A stretch of 20,049 nucleotides of DNA from DATFUL01 sp041499035 (GCA_041499035.1 JBGQJK010000018.1:1-20049); one strand, 5' to 3'. Shown: positions 7,469 through 15,901, numbered from the stretch's first letter. Notes: generated by a model not told the origin, from the letters alone. A program made the numbers and translations.

Positions 7469-8575
7469 ATGGACAAAATAAGGATAGTTCTTACAGGCGG
7501 GCATGCGGCCACAACAGGAATTGCCGTTATAGAGGAAATAAGGAATACTGAAAAGCTTAAAGATGCCGAGATCTACTGGATAGGCTCTCTAACCGCAATC
7601 GAAGGAACCAAAATATCGACGATGGAGTCACGCGTTTTTCCGAGAATTGGCGTTGTCTTTATTCCAATTATAGCCGGTAAAATTCAAACTAAATTTACCC
7701 GTCACACAATTCCTTCTATTCTTAAAATTCCCATAGGCTTCGTTCAAGCGTTTTGGTTTTTAGTTAAAACTAAGCCGAAAGTTGTTCTATCTTTTGGAGG
7801 CTATTCCTCTTTTCCTGTGGTTTTTTGGTCGTGGCTTTTTAGGGTGCCAGTAATTTTACATGAGCAAACGGTAGCAGCGGGGCGGGCCTCAATCTCTTCG
7901 GCATTTTTTGCTACAAAAATTGCTTTAGCTAGGGAACAGAGTCAGAAATATTTTCCTAGAAATAAGTCAATTGTTACAGGCAATCCACTCATGACTAATA
8001 TTTTGAGTGTGAAACAAAAACCTTTTCCCAGTAGAGTTCCCATAATTTTTGTAATAGGAGGCTCACGTGGGTCAAATTTTATCAATGAATTAATAATTGG
8101 TATGGCAAAGTCCTTACTGGCGCGTTTTATGATAATTCAAGTCACGGGAGCACACGATTTTGAGAGAGTCGAGAAATTCAGGGAAAAACTGCCTGCTGAA
8201 TATCAAGAAAATTACAAAACTTATTTATCAATCGACCCCTTGGAAATCGGAAATTACTATGCGCAAGCAGATATAATCATCAGCCGTTCAGGCGCGAATT
8301 CTATTTCAGAAATCCTTTGTGTTAAACGTCCCGCTATTTTAATTCCGCTTCCCAGGACGTTTATGGGCGAGCAAGTAAAGAATGCCAAATATGCGGAAAG
8401 TTTTGGGTTCGCATCGGTTTTTCTTGAAAAGGAGGCAACCGCTTTTGCCATCATTAATGAAATAAATAGGATTTTTAAAGATTGGCAAAGGATTGAGGCC
8501 AATGCGGCGGAAACCGTAAGTCCTGACATAAATGCTTCCCAAAAAGTTGTAAAAATCCTGCTTGGCTATATATGA
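7469..8575 (+). CDS. murG: UDP-GlcNAc:lipid I N-acetylglucosaminyltransferase (MurG)
   Basis: MurG adds GlcNAc from UDP-GlcNAc to lipid I, forming lipid II on the cytoplasmic membrane face. The 368-aa GT28-family protein has an N-terminal glycine loop LTGGHAATTGIA (8-19), a variant of the usual GGTGGH. It then has FGGYSSFPVVF (109-119), HEQTVAAGRAS (131-141; HEQN-x-x-x-G in most MurG), GNP (171-173), and the second-domain glycine loop GGSRGS (197-202). The UDP-sugar site reads RSGANSISE (273-281) and IPLPRTFMGEQVKNA (292-306). All canonical blocks are present in order, so activity is expected despite the altered first loop. The end overlaps ftsQ by an ATGA. In the textbook cluster murC, murB and ddl lie between murG and ftsQ; here nothing does. 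Confidence 0.93.
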   Translation: MDKIRIVLTGGHAATTGIAVIEEIRNTEKLKDAEIYWIGSLTAIEGTKISTMESRVFPRIGVVFIPIIAGKIQTKFTRHTIPSILKIPIGFVQAFWFLVKTKPKVVLSFGGYSSFPVVFWSWLFRVPVILHEQTVAAGRASISSAFFATKIALAREQSQKYFPRNKSIVTGNPLMTNILSVKQKPFPSRVPIIFVIGGSRGSNFINELIIGMAKSLLARFMIIQVTGAHDFERVEKFREKLPAEYQENYKTYLSIDPLEIGNYYAQADIIISRSGANSISEILCVKRPAILIPLPRTFMGEQVKNAKYAESFGFASVFLEKEATAFAIINEINRIFKDWQRIEANAAETVSPDINASQKVVKILLGYI

Positions 8576-9237
8576 TTAAAAAACTTCCTTTTTTTTTGAT
8601 CTTTATTGTCGTTATGCTCGCAATCTTAGCACCCTTTTTTATCAAAGTTAAAATTGAGTGTAGAAGCCAATTTGGAGACTGTCCGGCCGAGGTCAATTCC
8701 GGGCTTGGTGCGATCAGTTACAAAAATTTATTTGAAGCAAGGCAAAAAACATCGGTATATCTTAAAAAACACTTTTTGGTTACAGACTTTTCCTTTCAAT
8801 TTAAGCTTCCTGACACAATGCTTGTTAATATAATTGTGAAAAAGCCATATTTTGCATTAAAAAATGCTACCTCAGAAAAACTTGAACTTGTGGATCAAAA
8901 AGGAATCGCACTTGGGGTTTCGGGAAGCTCGAGTCTTCCCACTGTGGTTACGGCAGGGCCGTTTGTTAAAGTTGGGGCAGCAGTAAACAGTAACGATCTT
9001 TTCGCCTTAAATCTGGTTTCCGGAGTCTATCAGATGTATCAAGTAGGATATGGAACGATTGAGAATGATGCTTTGGCTGTTGATATGCCAGCGGGTCTTA
9101 GAGTAATATTTCCTCTAGAAGGAGATTCTGAAGTTTTGCTTGGGAGTTTAAGGCTGATCTATACAAAAGTTACAACTGACTACCCGGGATTATATTCTCA
9201 GATTGACATGAGGTATAAAAACCCTGTATTAAGGTAG
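8572..9237 (+). CDS. ftsQ: FtsQ/DivIB-like cell division protein
   Basis: FtsQ is a bitopic divisome scaffold with a short cytoplasmic tail, one membrane helix and an extracytoplasmic POTRA plus beta domain. In this 221-aa protein residues 5-25 (PFFLIFIVVMLAILAPFFI) form the single membrane segment. The following FSFQFKLPDTMLVNIIVKKP matches the 'P-x-x-L-x-V-x-V-x-x-x-x-P' signature of POTRA/FtsQ proteins, and LVDQKGIAL matches the 'VD-x-x-G' beta-domain strand. The C-terminal SQIDMRYKNPVLR matches the 'ID-x-R-(F/Y)-x-x-x-(V/L)-x-(V/R)' end of FtsQ. Divergent overall, but the position between murG and ftsA settles the identity. Two cysteines (Cys30, Cys37) lie just outside the membrane. The start overlaps murG (ATGA); the stop lies 12 nt before ftsA. 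Confidence 0.85.
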   Translation: MIKKLPFFLIFIVVMLAILAPFFIKVKIECRSQFGDCPAEVNSGLGAISYKNLFEARQKTSVYLKKHFLVTDFSFQFKLPDTMLVNIIVKKPYFALKNATSEKLELVDQKGIALGVSGSSSLPTVVTAGPFVKVGAAVNSNDLFALNLVSGVYQMYQVGYGTIENDALAVDMPAGLRVIFPLEGDSEVLLGSLRLIYTKVTTDYPGLYSQIDMRYKNPVLR

Positions 9238-9240
9238 GAG
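9236..9240 (+). promoter_or_regulatory. Shine-Dalgarno sequence of ftsA
   Basis: AGGAG, 9 nt before the ATG at 9250 and overlapping the ftsQ stop codon. It is the only clear Shine-Dalgarno sequence ahead of a gene in this window, which may set a high FtsA translation rate within a polycistronic message. Confidence 0.6.
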
Positions 9241-9249
9241 AGAGAAGTT

Positions 9250-10515
9250 ATGACCAAATCAAGAATAATTGCGGGAATTGAACTCGGATCAAATAAAATT
9301 GCTACTTTAATTTCACAAGTAGTAATCGATCCGGTAACTATGGAAAGTTCGATTAATATAATGGGAGCTGCAACCAGTGTTTCGCGAGGAATTAAAAAGG
9401 GGCAAATTGTTGATATTGAAGACGCGGTTGAGGCGATAATTTCTTCGGTGGAGGCTGCCGAACGGATGGCGGGGTACAACCTTGAGTCTGCCTATATCGC
9501 TTTAGGCGGCGCGCATATTCACTCCCAGAACTCGCATGGGGTTGTCGCGATTTCTGAACCTAACGGTGAAATTAATCAAAATGATGTTGATAGGGCAATT
9601 GAGGCCGCTTCGGCTGTTTCAATGCCGACTTCCCGAGAAATTGTTCATGTTGTCGCCCGTGAGTATGTTGTTGACGGTGAAGCAGGGGTGCGTGACCCGG
9701 TCGGCATGAGCGGGGTGAGACTGGAAGTAGATACGCATATTGTATCCGCGGGCGCATCTGCGATTAAAAATGTTAAGAAAGCCGTTAACGAGGTGGGAAT
9801 TCAAATCGATGACCTGGTTTTTTCCGGAATTGCGTCTGCCGAGGCAACGCTCTCACCGACTGAAAAAGAACTCGGGTGTGTGCTAATTGATATTGGGGGT
9901 GGTACAACTTCAATTGCCGCGTTTACAGACGGGGCTTTGAGTTATTCAGGGGTAATCCCGGTGGGAGCAAAAAATGTGACTAATGACTTGGCCATCGGTC
10001 TCCGGGTTTCACTCGAAACCGCAGAGAAAATTAAACTTGCCCTTTCGAGTAAAAAGAAAAAAGAAGAATCGGATGAGATGGATTTAGTTAATCTGGGCGT
10101 TACCGAGGTAACAAAAATTTCCAAAAAAACTTTACTTGAAGGAATTATCCGTCCACGGTTGAACGAAATTTTTACGATGGTCAGGATGGAACTTGAAAAG
10201 GAGGGTTTGGCTAATAGGATTCCCTCGGGGGCTATAATAACCGGGGGAGGTTCCGAAACAGCAGGTGCCATCGATTCTGCAAAAAGGATGCTTAGCCTAC
10301 CCGTAAGGCTTGGAGTTCCGAGAGGTGTGAGTGGACTGATTGACGATGTCATGAATCCCGCATTTTCAACATGCGTTGGCCTTTTACTCTATGGTGCAAA
10401 AGACGTGGCAGTACCCGAGAGCTTGACAAGATTTACAAAAAAGATAAGACTACCAAGTGGAGCATCCGGAATGTTCGGAAAAATATTTTCATCTATCAAA
10501 GATCTTCTGCCCTAA
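9250..10515 (+). CDS. ftsA: Cell division protein FtsA
   Basis: FtsA is the actin-like protein that tethers FtsZ filaments to the membrane. The 421-aa protein shows phosphate-1 motif IAGIELGSNKIATLI (7-21) and the FtsA-specific 1C (SHS2) domain around 86-165, containing ALGGAHIHSQNSHGVVAI. The phosphate-2 motif is LIDIGGGTTSIAAF (212-225) and the adenosine motif IITGGGSETAGA (329-340). A Lys/Glu-rich insert (SSKKKKEESDEMD, about 266-278) sits in domain 2. The C-terminal GMFGKIFSSIKDLLP is the amphipathic membrane-targeting helix typical of FtsA. Length is normal. The start is fixed by the Shine-Dalgarno AGGAG. The gap to ftsZ is 89 bp and contains regulatory-looking sequence. Confidence 0.95.
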   Translation: MTKSRIIAGIELGSNKIATLISQVVIDPVTMESSINIMGAATSVSRGIKKGQIVDIEDAVEAIISSVEAAERMAGYNLESAYIALGGAHIHSQNSHGVVAISEPNGEINQNDVDRAIEAASAVSMPTSREIVHVVAREYVVDGEAGVRDPVGMSGVRLEVDTHIVSAGASAIKNVKKAVNEVGIQIDDLVFSGIASAEATLSPTEKELGCVLIDIGGGTTSIAAFTDGALSYSGVIPVGAKNVTNDLAIGLRVSLETAEKIKLALSSKKKKEESDEMDLVNLGVTEVTKISKKTLLEGIIRPRLNEIFTMVRMELEKEGLANRIPSGAIITGGGSETAGAIDSAKRMLSLPVRLGVPRGVSGLIDDVMNPAFSTCVGLLLYGAKDVAVPESLTRFTKKIRLPSGASGMFGKIFSSIKDLLP

Positions 10516-10540
10516 ATACAGGTATCTAGAGTTCCCGCCC

Positions 10541-10593
10541 TTGAATTATTGTTCTGCTCACTATACAATGCTGCCGCATGCCCTTTGTATATA
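10541..10593 (+). promoter_or_regulatory. ftsZ upstream region: candidate promoters and inverted repeat
   Basis: Two candidate -10 boxes precede ftsZ. TATACA (10562-10567) has TTGAAT at 10541-10546 as a possible -35 (15-bp spacer, short). TATATA (10588-10593) lies 11 nt before the ATG and has no good -35. A 7-bp inverted repeat, TATACAA (10562-10568) and TTGTATA (10585-10591), overlaps both boxes and encloses GCATGC. It could be an operator or a small RNA hairpin. No terminator for ftsA is visible. Confidence 0.4.
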
Positions 10594-10604
10594 AAAATTA
10601 ATGT

Positions 10605-11762
10605 ATGGCACTTGTAAAACCAGATAGCGCCCGTATTGCAAAAATAAAAGTTATAGGGGTCGGCGGCGGCGGTGGAAATGCGGTTTCTTCAATGATTGAT
10701 GCGGGGAGCATTAGCGGTGTGGAATTTATAGCGGTAAACACAGATGCGCAAGTGCTTCTTCAGAATAAGGCTCCAACTAAACTTCAAATCGGTGAAAAAT
10801 TAACTAAAGGCCTCGGAGTGGGGGGAAACCCTGAAATTGGCACGCAGGCGGCGGAAGAATCCGTTGAAAAAATAAAGGAACTTTTGATAGATAGCGATAT
10901 GGTGTTCGTTACCGCTGGTATGGGAGGCGGAACGGGAACCGGAGCAGCCCCCGTAATTGCCAAACTCGCAAAAGAAGCGGGAGCCCTAACGGTCGGTGTG
11001 GTGACAAAACCGTTCGCTTTTGAGGGCACAAGAAGGTCCGTTGCGGCCGACGACGGAATTGAAAAGTTAAAAGAGTCCACGGATACATTAATTGTTATTC
11101 CGAACCAGCGCTTAATGGACGTAATTGACAGAAAAATGACGCTTCTAGAAGCTTTCAAAGTTGTCGATTCGGTTTTAGGACAGGCAGTTGGAGGGATTGC
11201 CGACATAATTACAACGGCAGGCCTTGTTAACGTCGACTTTGCCGACGTCAAGACCATTATGAAGGACGCCGGCTCAGCATTACTTGGAATCGGTACCGGA
11301 GTTGGGGAAAATAGGGCACAAATGGCAGCGCGCGCTGCTGTAAGCTCGCCGCTTCTTGATTTGTCAATCGAGGGGGCTCGAGGCGTGCTTTTCAATATTG
11401 CAGGTGGAGACGATCTTACTATGTTTGAGGTTGACGAAGCCGCAAGAATTATAAGTAGTGCGGCCGACCCCGATGCAAACGTTATCTTTGGTGCAGTCAT
11501 AAAATCTGACCTGACAGACCAAGTTCGTATAACAGTTATAGCCACGGGATTTGACGAAACAAGAAGCAGAATCGCTCAAATGAGACAGCCAACCCAACAG
11601 CCTATTGTTCAGGGGGTAGTAAGCGAGCCTGTTAGGCCGTCCGAGCGTGATGAAAAAGAAGATGAAGGAGAAAACGAGCCACCGGAGGATCAGGGGGACG
11701 ATGACGGAGACACATTCGGCGAGAAATTTGAAATTCCGGCCTTCCTTAGGAAAATTCACTAG
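10605..11762 (+). CDS. ftsZ: Cell division GTPase FtsZ
   Basis: FtsZ is the tubulin-like GTPase forming the Z-ring. The 385-aa protein has GVGGGGGNAV (18-27), the GTP signature GMGGGTGTGAA (105-115), the T7 loop LVNVDFADVKTIM (207-219) carrying the catalytic acids, and the normal C-terminal activation domain to about residue 330. A Gln/Pro- then Asp/Glu-rich flexible linker follows, ending in the conserved C-terminal peptide FEIPAFLRKIH (375-385). That peptide binds FtsA and other partners, consistent with the ftsA gene next door. The ATG at 10605 is preceded by no Shine-Dalgarno sequence. An out-of-frame ATG four bases upstream (10601) ends after eight codons. A possible promoter lies between ftsA and ftsZ, allowing extra FtsZ synthesis. 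Confidence 0.97.
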   Translation: MALVKPDSARIAKIKVIGVGGGGGNAVSSMIDAGSISGVEFIAVNTDAQVLLQNKAPTKLQIGEKLTKGLGVGGNPEIGTQAAEESVEKIKELLIDSDMVFVTAGMGGGTGTGAAPVIAKLAKEAGALTVGVVTKPFAFEGTRRSVAADDGIEKLKESTDTLIVIPNQRLMDVIDRKMTLLEAFKVVDSVLGQAVGGIADIITTAGLVNVDFADVKTIMKDAGSALLGIGTGVGENRAQMAARAAVSSPLLDLSIEGARGVLFNIAGGDDLTMFEVDEAARIISSAADPDANVIFGAVIKSDLTDQVRITVIATGFDETRSRIAQMRQPTQQPIVQGVVSEPVRPSERDEKEDEGENEPPEDQGDDDGDTFGEKFEIPAFLRKIH

Positions 11763-11763
11763 T

Positions 11764-11792
11764 TTCACAAAGTCGGGTCTTCGTAGTACAAT
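11764..11792 (+). promoter_or_regulatory. Possible promoter of ileS
   Basis: TTCACA (11764-11769), 17-bp spacer, TACAAT (11787-11792). The predicted start at about 11799 leaves around 5 nt before the ileS ATG at 11804. There is no Shine-Dalgarno sequence. Confidence 0.45.
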
Positions 11793-11803
11793 AGCTTCAT
11801 AAT

Positions 11804-14800
11804 ATGGTTAAGAACAAGCCCTTTTTTGATGCTGTTGATCTAAAAGTTAATTTTCCCGGGTTTGAAAAAGAGCTTCTTACGGACTGGTACAAAAAGGGAT
11901 TGGTCAAAAAGTATTTAAACCGTAATAAAACTTCCAAAAAATACTTCTCGTTTCTTGACGGGCCGATCACAGCAAATAATCCCATGGGAGTTCACCACGC
12001 CTGGGGCAGGACCTATAAAGATCTTTGGCGGAGATTTAAAAACATGCAGGGTTTCCGTCAAAGTTTTCAAAACGGGTTTGACTGCCAAGGCCTTTGGGTG
12101 GAGGTAGAGGTAGAAAAAGAGCTCGGGTTTAAGACTAAGAAAGATATTGAAACTTTCGGAGTCGCGAAATTTGTTCAACTTTGTAAGGACCGAGTTGAAA
12201 AGTACTCCGGCATCCAAACAGAGCAAACTAAACGACTTGGTAATTTTATGGATTGGGATCATTCCTATTACACACTAAGCGATGATAACAACTACATGAT
12301 TTGGCACTTTCTTAAAAAGTGTGCCGAAAACGGTTGGATTTATAAAGGTAACGACTCCGTTCCCTGGTGCCCCAGGTGCGAAACTGCAATAAGCCAGCAC
12401 GAAATGCTCACCGAAGATTACAAGGAGCTGATCCATCAATCCGTGTATCTGGCGTTTCCTATCGTTGGTCAGACCCAAGAATTTCTTTTGGTTTGGACAA
12501 CAACTCCATGGACGGTTCCCGCCAACATTGCTGTTGCGGTGGACTCGGACTTGGATTATTCGCAGGTTGAGGTTGGTAAGAGAAAATATTGGGTAGCTAA
12601 AGACGCGAAAGATAGGGTCTTCGGAAAACAAGCACATAAGGCACTCAAAACCGTCAAAGGCTCTAAACTTGTCGGCCTCCGCTACTCTGGAGCTTTTGAT
12701 GACTTACCTAAGGTAGCTGAGGTAATAAAAGGCAAAAACGACAAATTCCATGTAGTTATAGCAACGGATAATCTGATTTTGCCGATTACTACCACGGAAG
12801 GAACAGGTTTGGTTCATACCGCAGTCTCTGCTGGATCTGAAGACTTTAAGTTAGGTAAAAAGATTGGTCTCCCTATGATCCCGGTAATTGAGGATGACGC
12901 GAGTTATATGCAGGGGCTTGGACAATTTAGCGGCCAGAATGCTAAGAAACATCCGGAGGTAGTTTTGGACTATCTTAAGGAGCTTGACGAATCGGGAAAA
13001 CATTTTTATTTCAAAATTGAAAACTATACGCACAGGTACCCCGCCTGTTGGAGATGTAAGACGGAGCTTGTCTGGAAAGTAACCGATGAATGGTACATTG
13101 CCATGGACAAGCCTATGGAAATATCAAAAAGTAAGCCGAAGGACTCGAATGTTATGGAATGGAATGAGGAAGATAAACCTCCCGAAATTCCAGATGTAAG
13201 AACCCTCAGGGAACGGATGAAGACTGTTGCGGGCAGGATTAATTGGATTCCGGCCTTTGGAGTGGACAGGGAGTTGGATTGGCTAAACAATATGCACGAT
13301 TGGCTAATTAGTAAGAAAAATAGATATTGGGGCCTAGCACTTCCTATTTATGAATGTAGAAAATGCGGGCACTTTGAAGTTATTGGTTCTAAAGTAGAGC
13401 TTGAAGCGCGGGCCATAGCGGGGTGGAAAGAATTTAAAGGAAAGTCTCCCCATAAACCCCAAATCGATGCCGTTAAGATTAAATGCGCAAAATGCGGTGC
13501 TGTCGTGAGTCGTATAGAGCCTGTAGGTAATCCATGGCTTGATGCCGGTATAATTCCATTTTCAACAGTTAGTGATAACAACGAGGCTTGTAATTTTGCT
13601 GTAACAAAAACAAAGCCGCTCTATCTTACAAACAAAAAGGCTTGGCAAAATTGGTTTCCAGCAGATTTTATCACCGAGAGTTTTCCGGGCCAATTTAAAA
13701 ATTGGTTTTATTCACTAATTGCGATGAGTACCGTTTTAGAAGACGTAAACCCGATGAAAAATGTTTTAGGTTATGGTTCAATGCTTGACGAAAAAGGTGA
13801 AGCTTTTCATAAATCCAAAGGCAACTCAATAGAATTTAATGCAGGCGCCGATGCGATTGGGGTAGACGTTATGCGTTGGATGTTTGCCAGGGCCAACCCT
13901 GCCGATAATCTTCTTTTTGGACCAAATGTTGCAGATGAGGTCAGACGCAGGTTTCATTTAAAACTTTGGAACGTTTACAATTTTTTTACAACTTACGCAA
14001 ACTTGGATGGCTGGAGACCGGAAAGAAGCGATAAGAGGCTATTAAAAAGTTCTAATGTTCTTGATAGGTGGATTTTGGACAGGCTTAGCCAAACAATATC
14101 CTTCTCTACTGAAGCTTTGGAAAAGTTCGATGCTTTTACCGCGAGCGGCACGATTGAAAAGTTTGCTGATGACTTCTCGCTTTGGTACGTTAGACGGTCA
14201 CGCGATAGAGTTGGGCCTGCGGCAGAGTCTGAAAAAGACAAAAGCGCGTTTTACCAAACCTGCTATTTTGTTTTGGTCACTTTGAGCAAACTTCTTGCCC
14301 CGTTTACCCCGTTCTTCGCAGAAGTAATATTTAGAAATTTAACAAAAGAAGAGTCGGTTCATTTGGCCGACTGGCCTAAATCTTCAGGAAAAATAGACGA
14401 AAAATTGATTCTGGAAATGCAGACGGCACGTGATCTTGTTGAAAAAGCACATTCCATCAGGAAAGAAAAATCCATCCCGGTTAGGCAGCCCTTAAGTTCA
14501 TATTCGTCAACACTCAAGCCTGTTTCTAAATCTCTCGAATACTTAATAAAAGACGAAATTAACGTCAAGGGATTAATTTGGAATTCCAAGGACGATAAAA
14601 TGAATACCAAAATTACTCCTGAGCTTGAAGAAGAAGCGCAGACGCGCGACCTTGTACGCAAAATCCAAGATGAAAGAAAGCGATTGGGTCTAAATCTTAC
14701 CCAGAAAGCTAAAGTCTCGATCGAGAGGATGCCAAAGGATATAAAACTTGTTCAATGGATGGTCAAGAAAGCTCAGATAGCCAGTCTTAAAGAAGGTAAG

Positions 14801-14824
14801 TTTAGAGTGAGTAAAGTCTCCTAA
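11804..14824 (+). CDS. ileS: Isoleucine--tRNA ligase
   Basis: This class I aminoacyl-tRNA synthetase charges tRNA-Ile. The 1006-aa protein has the HIGH-region variant PMGVHHAWGRTYKD (60-73), followed by the NGFDCQGLWVEVEVEKELG block. A zinc-binding-like CPRCETAISQHE (189-200) and the CP1 editing domain with TTPWTVPANIAVAV come next. Two more Cys pairs (CRKCGH near 521, CAKCGA near 564) follow, then ESFPGQFKNWFYSLI. The KMSKS-region variant FHKSKGN (668-674) retains the second Lys (Lys672). A Val-IleRS type anticodon-binding domain and a Lys-rich C-terminus complete it. Of the close relatives, ValRS and LeuRS fit less well because the editing-site WTTTPWTVPANIA block and the FPGQFKNWFYS block are IleRS-like. 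The first HIGH residues and the Met of KMSKS are changed. It ends in a one-base TAATG overlap with the rodA-like gene. Confidence 0.93.
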   Translation: MVKNKPFFDAVDLKVNFPGFEKELLTDWYKKGLVKKYLNRNKTSKKYFSFLDGPITANNPMGVHHAWGRTYKDLWRRFKNMQGFRQSFQNGFDCQGLWVEVEVEKELGFKTKKDIETFGVAKFVQLCKDRVEKYSGIQTEQTKRLGNFMDWDHSYYTLSDDNNYMIWHFLKKCAENGWIYKGNDSVPWCPRCETAISQHEMLTEDYKELIHQSVYLAFPIVGQTQEFLLVWTTTPWTVPANIAVAVDSDLDYSQVEVGKRKYWVAKDAKDRVFGKQAHKALKTVKGSKLVGLRYSGAFDDLPKVAEVIKGKNDKFHVVIATDNLILPITTTEGTGLVHTAVSAGSEDFKLGKKIGLPMIPVIEDDASYMQGLGQFSGQNAKKHPEVVLDYLKELDESGKHFYFKIENYTHRYPACWRCKTELVWKVTDEWYIAMDKPMEISKSKPKDSNVMEWNEEDKPPEIPDVRTLRERMKTVAGRINWIPAFGVDRELDWLNNMHDWLISKKNRYWGLALPIYECRKCGHFEVIGSKVELEARAIAGWKEFKGKSPHKPQIDAVKIKCAKCGAVVSRIEPVGNPWLDAGIIPFSTVSDNNEACNFAVTKTKPLYLTNKKAWQNWFPADFITESFPGQFKNWFYSLIAMSTVLEDVNPMKNVLGYGSMLDEKGEAFHKSKGNSIEFNAGADAIGVDVMRWMFARANPADNLLFGPNVADEVRRRFHLKLWNVYNFFTTYANLDGWRPERSDKRLLKSSNVLDRWILDRLSQTISFSTEALEKFDAFTASGTIEKFADDFSLWYVRRSRDRVGPAAESEKDKSAFYQTCYFVLVTLSKLLAPFTPFFAEVIFRNLTKEESVHLADWPKSSGKIDEKLILEMQTARDLVEKAHSIRKEKSIPVRQPLSSYSSTLKPVSKSLEYLIKDEINVKGLIWNSKDDKMNTKITPELEEEAQTRDLVRKIQDERKRLGLNLTQKAKVSIERMPKDIKLVQWMVKKAQIASLKEGKFRVSKVS

Positions 14825-15855
14825 TGTTCAAAGATTTAAGTCTGACAATTTCAATTGCCTTTTTGTTGATTCTTAGCGTATTTATTCTTAACTCGATTGC
14901 CCCAAGCCTTTTTCCTTTGTACTTTATCTATATAGGACTGGCAGTTATTTTATTTTGGTTTTTTTCACATGTTGGCTTTGAAATTATTTCTCTTTTTTCC
15001 ACTCACCTTTATATATTCTCCATATTTCTATTAATAGTGACTCTTGTTATTGGCCGGGTTACGCATGGCACCATACGATGGATTCCGATCGGATCTCTTA
15101 CACTCCAGCCTTCCGAGTTTGTCCGCCCATTCTTATTGGTTTTCTTCGCTGCATATCTGAGTAAAGAAAAAGTTGATCTTAGGAGGTTTCTTACCGCGCT
15201 ACTTTTGCTGGCGATTCCTGCTTTTTTAATTTTAGTTCAGCCGTCGTTAAGTGTATTTATATTAACTTTGGTGGCATTCCTGGGTGTGCTTTTTTCCTCT
15301 GAATTTAACAAGAAATATTTGCTTGTCGGAATTGTTGTGATTGGTGTTCTAATTCCGTTTTTGTGGCAGATAATGGCACCTTATCAAAAATCGCGACTTA
15401 TGACCTTTCTTTCGCCGGGCTCCGACCCTCTTGGGGCGGGATACAACAGTATTCAGTCAACAATTGCTGCGGGGGCGGGTAAACTGTCAGGTCAGGGACT
15501 CGGGCACGGAATTCAAACACAGCTATCTTTTCTGCCGGAAAAACAAACAGATTTTATTTTCGCTGCCGTCGGGGAAGAGTTGGGATTTGTAGGAGCGGGC
15601 TTAGTGCTGACTGCCACTTTTTTGATTCTTTTTAGGCTTACTAAGTTTATGGAGAGTTCCAGCTCGCCCACCGCCAGAGCATACTTATCGGGCTTTTTCC
15701 TAACCTATCTTGTCCAAGTCTTCATTCATGTTGGAATGAATATGGGAATGCTGCCTGTTGCCGGCGTTCCCCTTCCGCTAGTTTCCGCCGGCGGGTCATC
15801 CCTCCTTGCCACAATGATAGCCCTAGGCATTGCATTAGGTGCCTATCGAAGGTAA
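14824..15855 (+). CDS. rodA: SEDS-family peptidoglycan polymerase, RodA-type
   Basis: This 343-aa polytopic SEDS protein is the second in the window. It has TIRWIPIGSLTLQPSEFVRP (83-102), the extracellular catalytic loop FLPEKQTDFIFAAVGEELG (236-254) with Asp243, and a C-terminal VAGVPLPLVSAGGSS. The TDFIF-A-x-x-GEE form is RodA-like, whereas the upstream FtsW has TDSVFAVIAEE. RodA polymerises lateral-wall glycan with a partner PBP2; no PBP gene is in the window. An oddity: the QPDLGT motif, present in the upstream FtsW, reads QPSLSV (139-144) here, losing the acid and glycine. The start overlaps the ileS stop by one base and there is no ribosome binding site, so translation is probably coupled to ileS. 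The family is sure; the RodA rather than second-FtsW label is moderately sure. Confidence 0.85.
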   Translation: MFKDLSLTISIAFLLILSVFILNSIAPSLFPLYFIYIGLAVILFWFFSHVGFEIISLFSTHLYIFSIFLLIVTLVIGRVTHGTIRWIPIGSLTLQPSEFVRPFLLVFFAAYLSKEKVDLRRFLTALLLLAIPAFLILVQPSLSVFILTLVAFLGVLFSSEFNKKYLLVGIVVIGVLIPFLWQIMAPYQKSRLMTFLSPGSDPLGAGYNSIQSTIAAGAGKLSGQGLGHGIQTQLSFLPEKQTDFIFAAVGEELGFVGAGLVLTATFLILFRLTKFMESSSSPTARAYLSGFFLTYLVQVFIHVGMNMGMLPVAGVPLPLVSAGGSSLLATMIALGIALGAYRR

Positions 15856-15867
15856 GCAGAGCTTGCC
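15851..15867 (+). other. Small hairpin at the end of the rodA-like gene
   Basis: GGTAAGC (15851-15857) pairs with GCTTGCC (15861-15867) over a three-base loop (7 bp with one G-U). It overlaps the rodA stop codon and the rplU -35 element. No U-run follows, so it is not a typical intrinsic terminator; it may stabilise or attenuate the rodA transcript. Confidence 0.3.
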
Positions 15868-15891
15868 ACTCCCATAGCCTCGTGGTAAAAT
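15863..15891 (+). promoter_or_regulatory. Promoter of the rplU leader/rplU
   Basis: TTGCCA (15863-15868), 17-bp spacer, TAAAAT (15886-15891). The predicted transcription start near 15898 is 4 nt before the ATG of a 16-codon ORF (15902) and about 50 nt before rplU. A second -10-like TACAAT lies at 15939-15944, close to the rplU ATG. Confidence 0.6.
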
Positions 15892-15901
15892 ACGCATACA
15901 C

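Noticed and set aside
10784..11545. Long antisense open frame (about 250 codons) inside ftsZ
   Set aside because: It lies wholly opposite the conserved ftsZ coding region, has a low-complexity Ser/Ala/Pro composition with no domain, and is a codon-bias shadow.
11804..14824. Valyl- or leucyl-tRNA synthetase
   Set aside because: The editing-domain WTTTPWTVPANIA block, the FPGQFKNWFYS block and the overall order of Cys pairs fit IleRS better.
15851..15867. Intrinsic terminator after the rodA-like gene
   Set aside because: The hairpin is short and no U-tract follows; it overlaps the next promoter instead.
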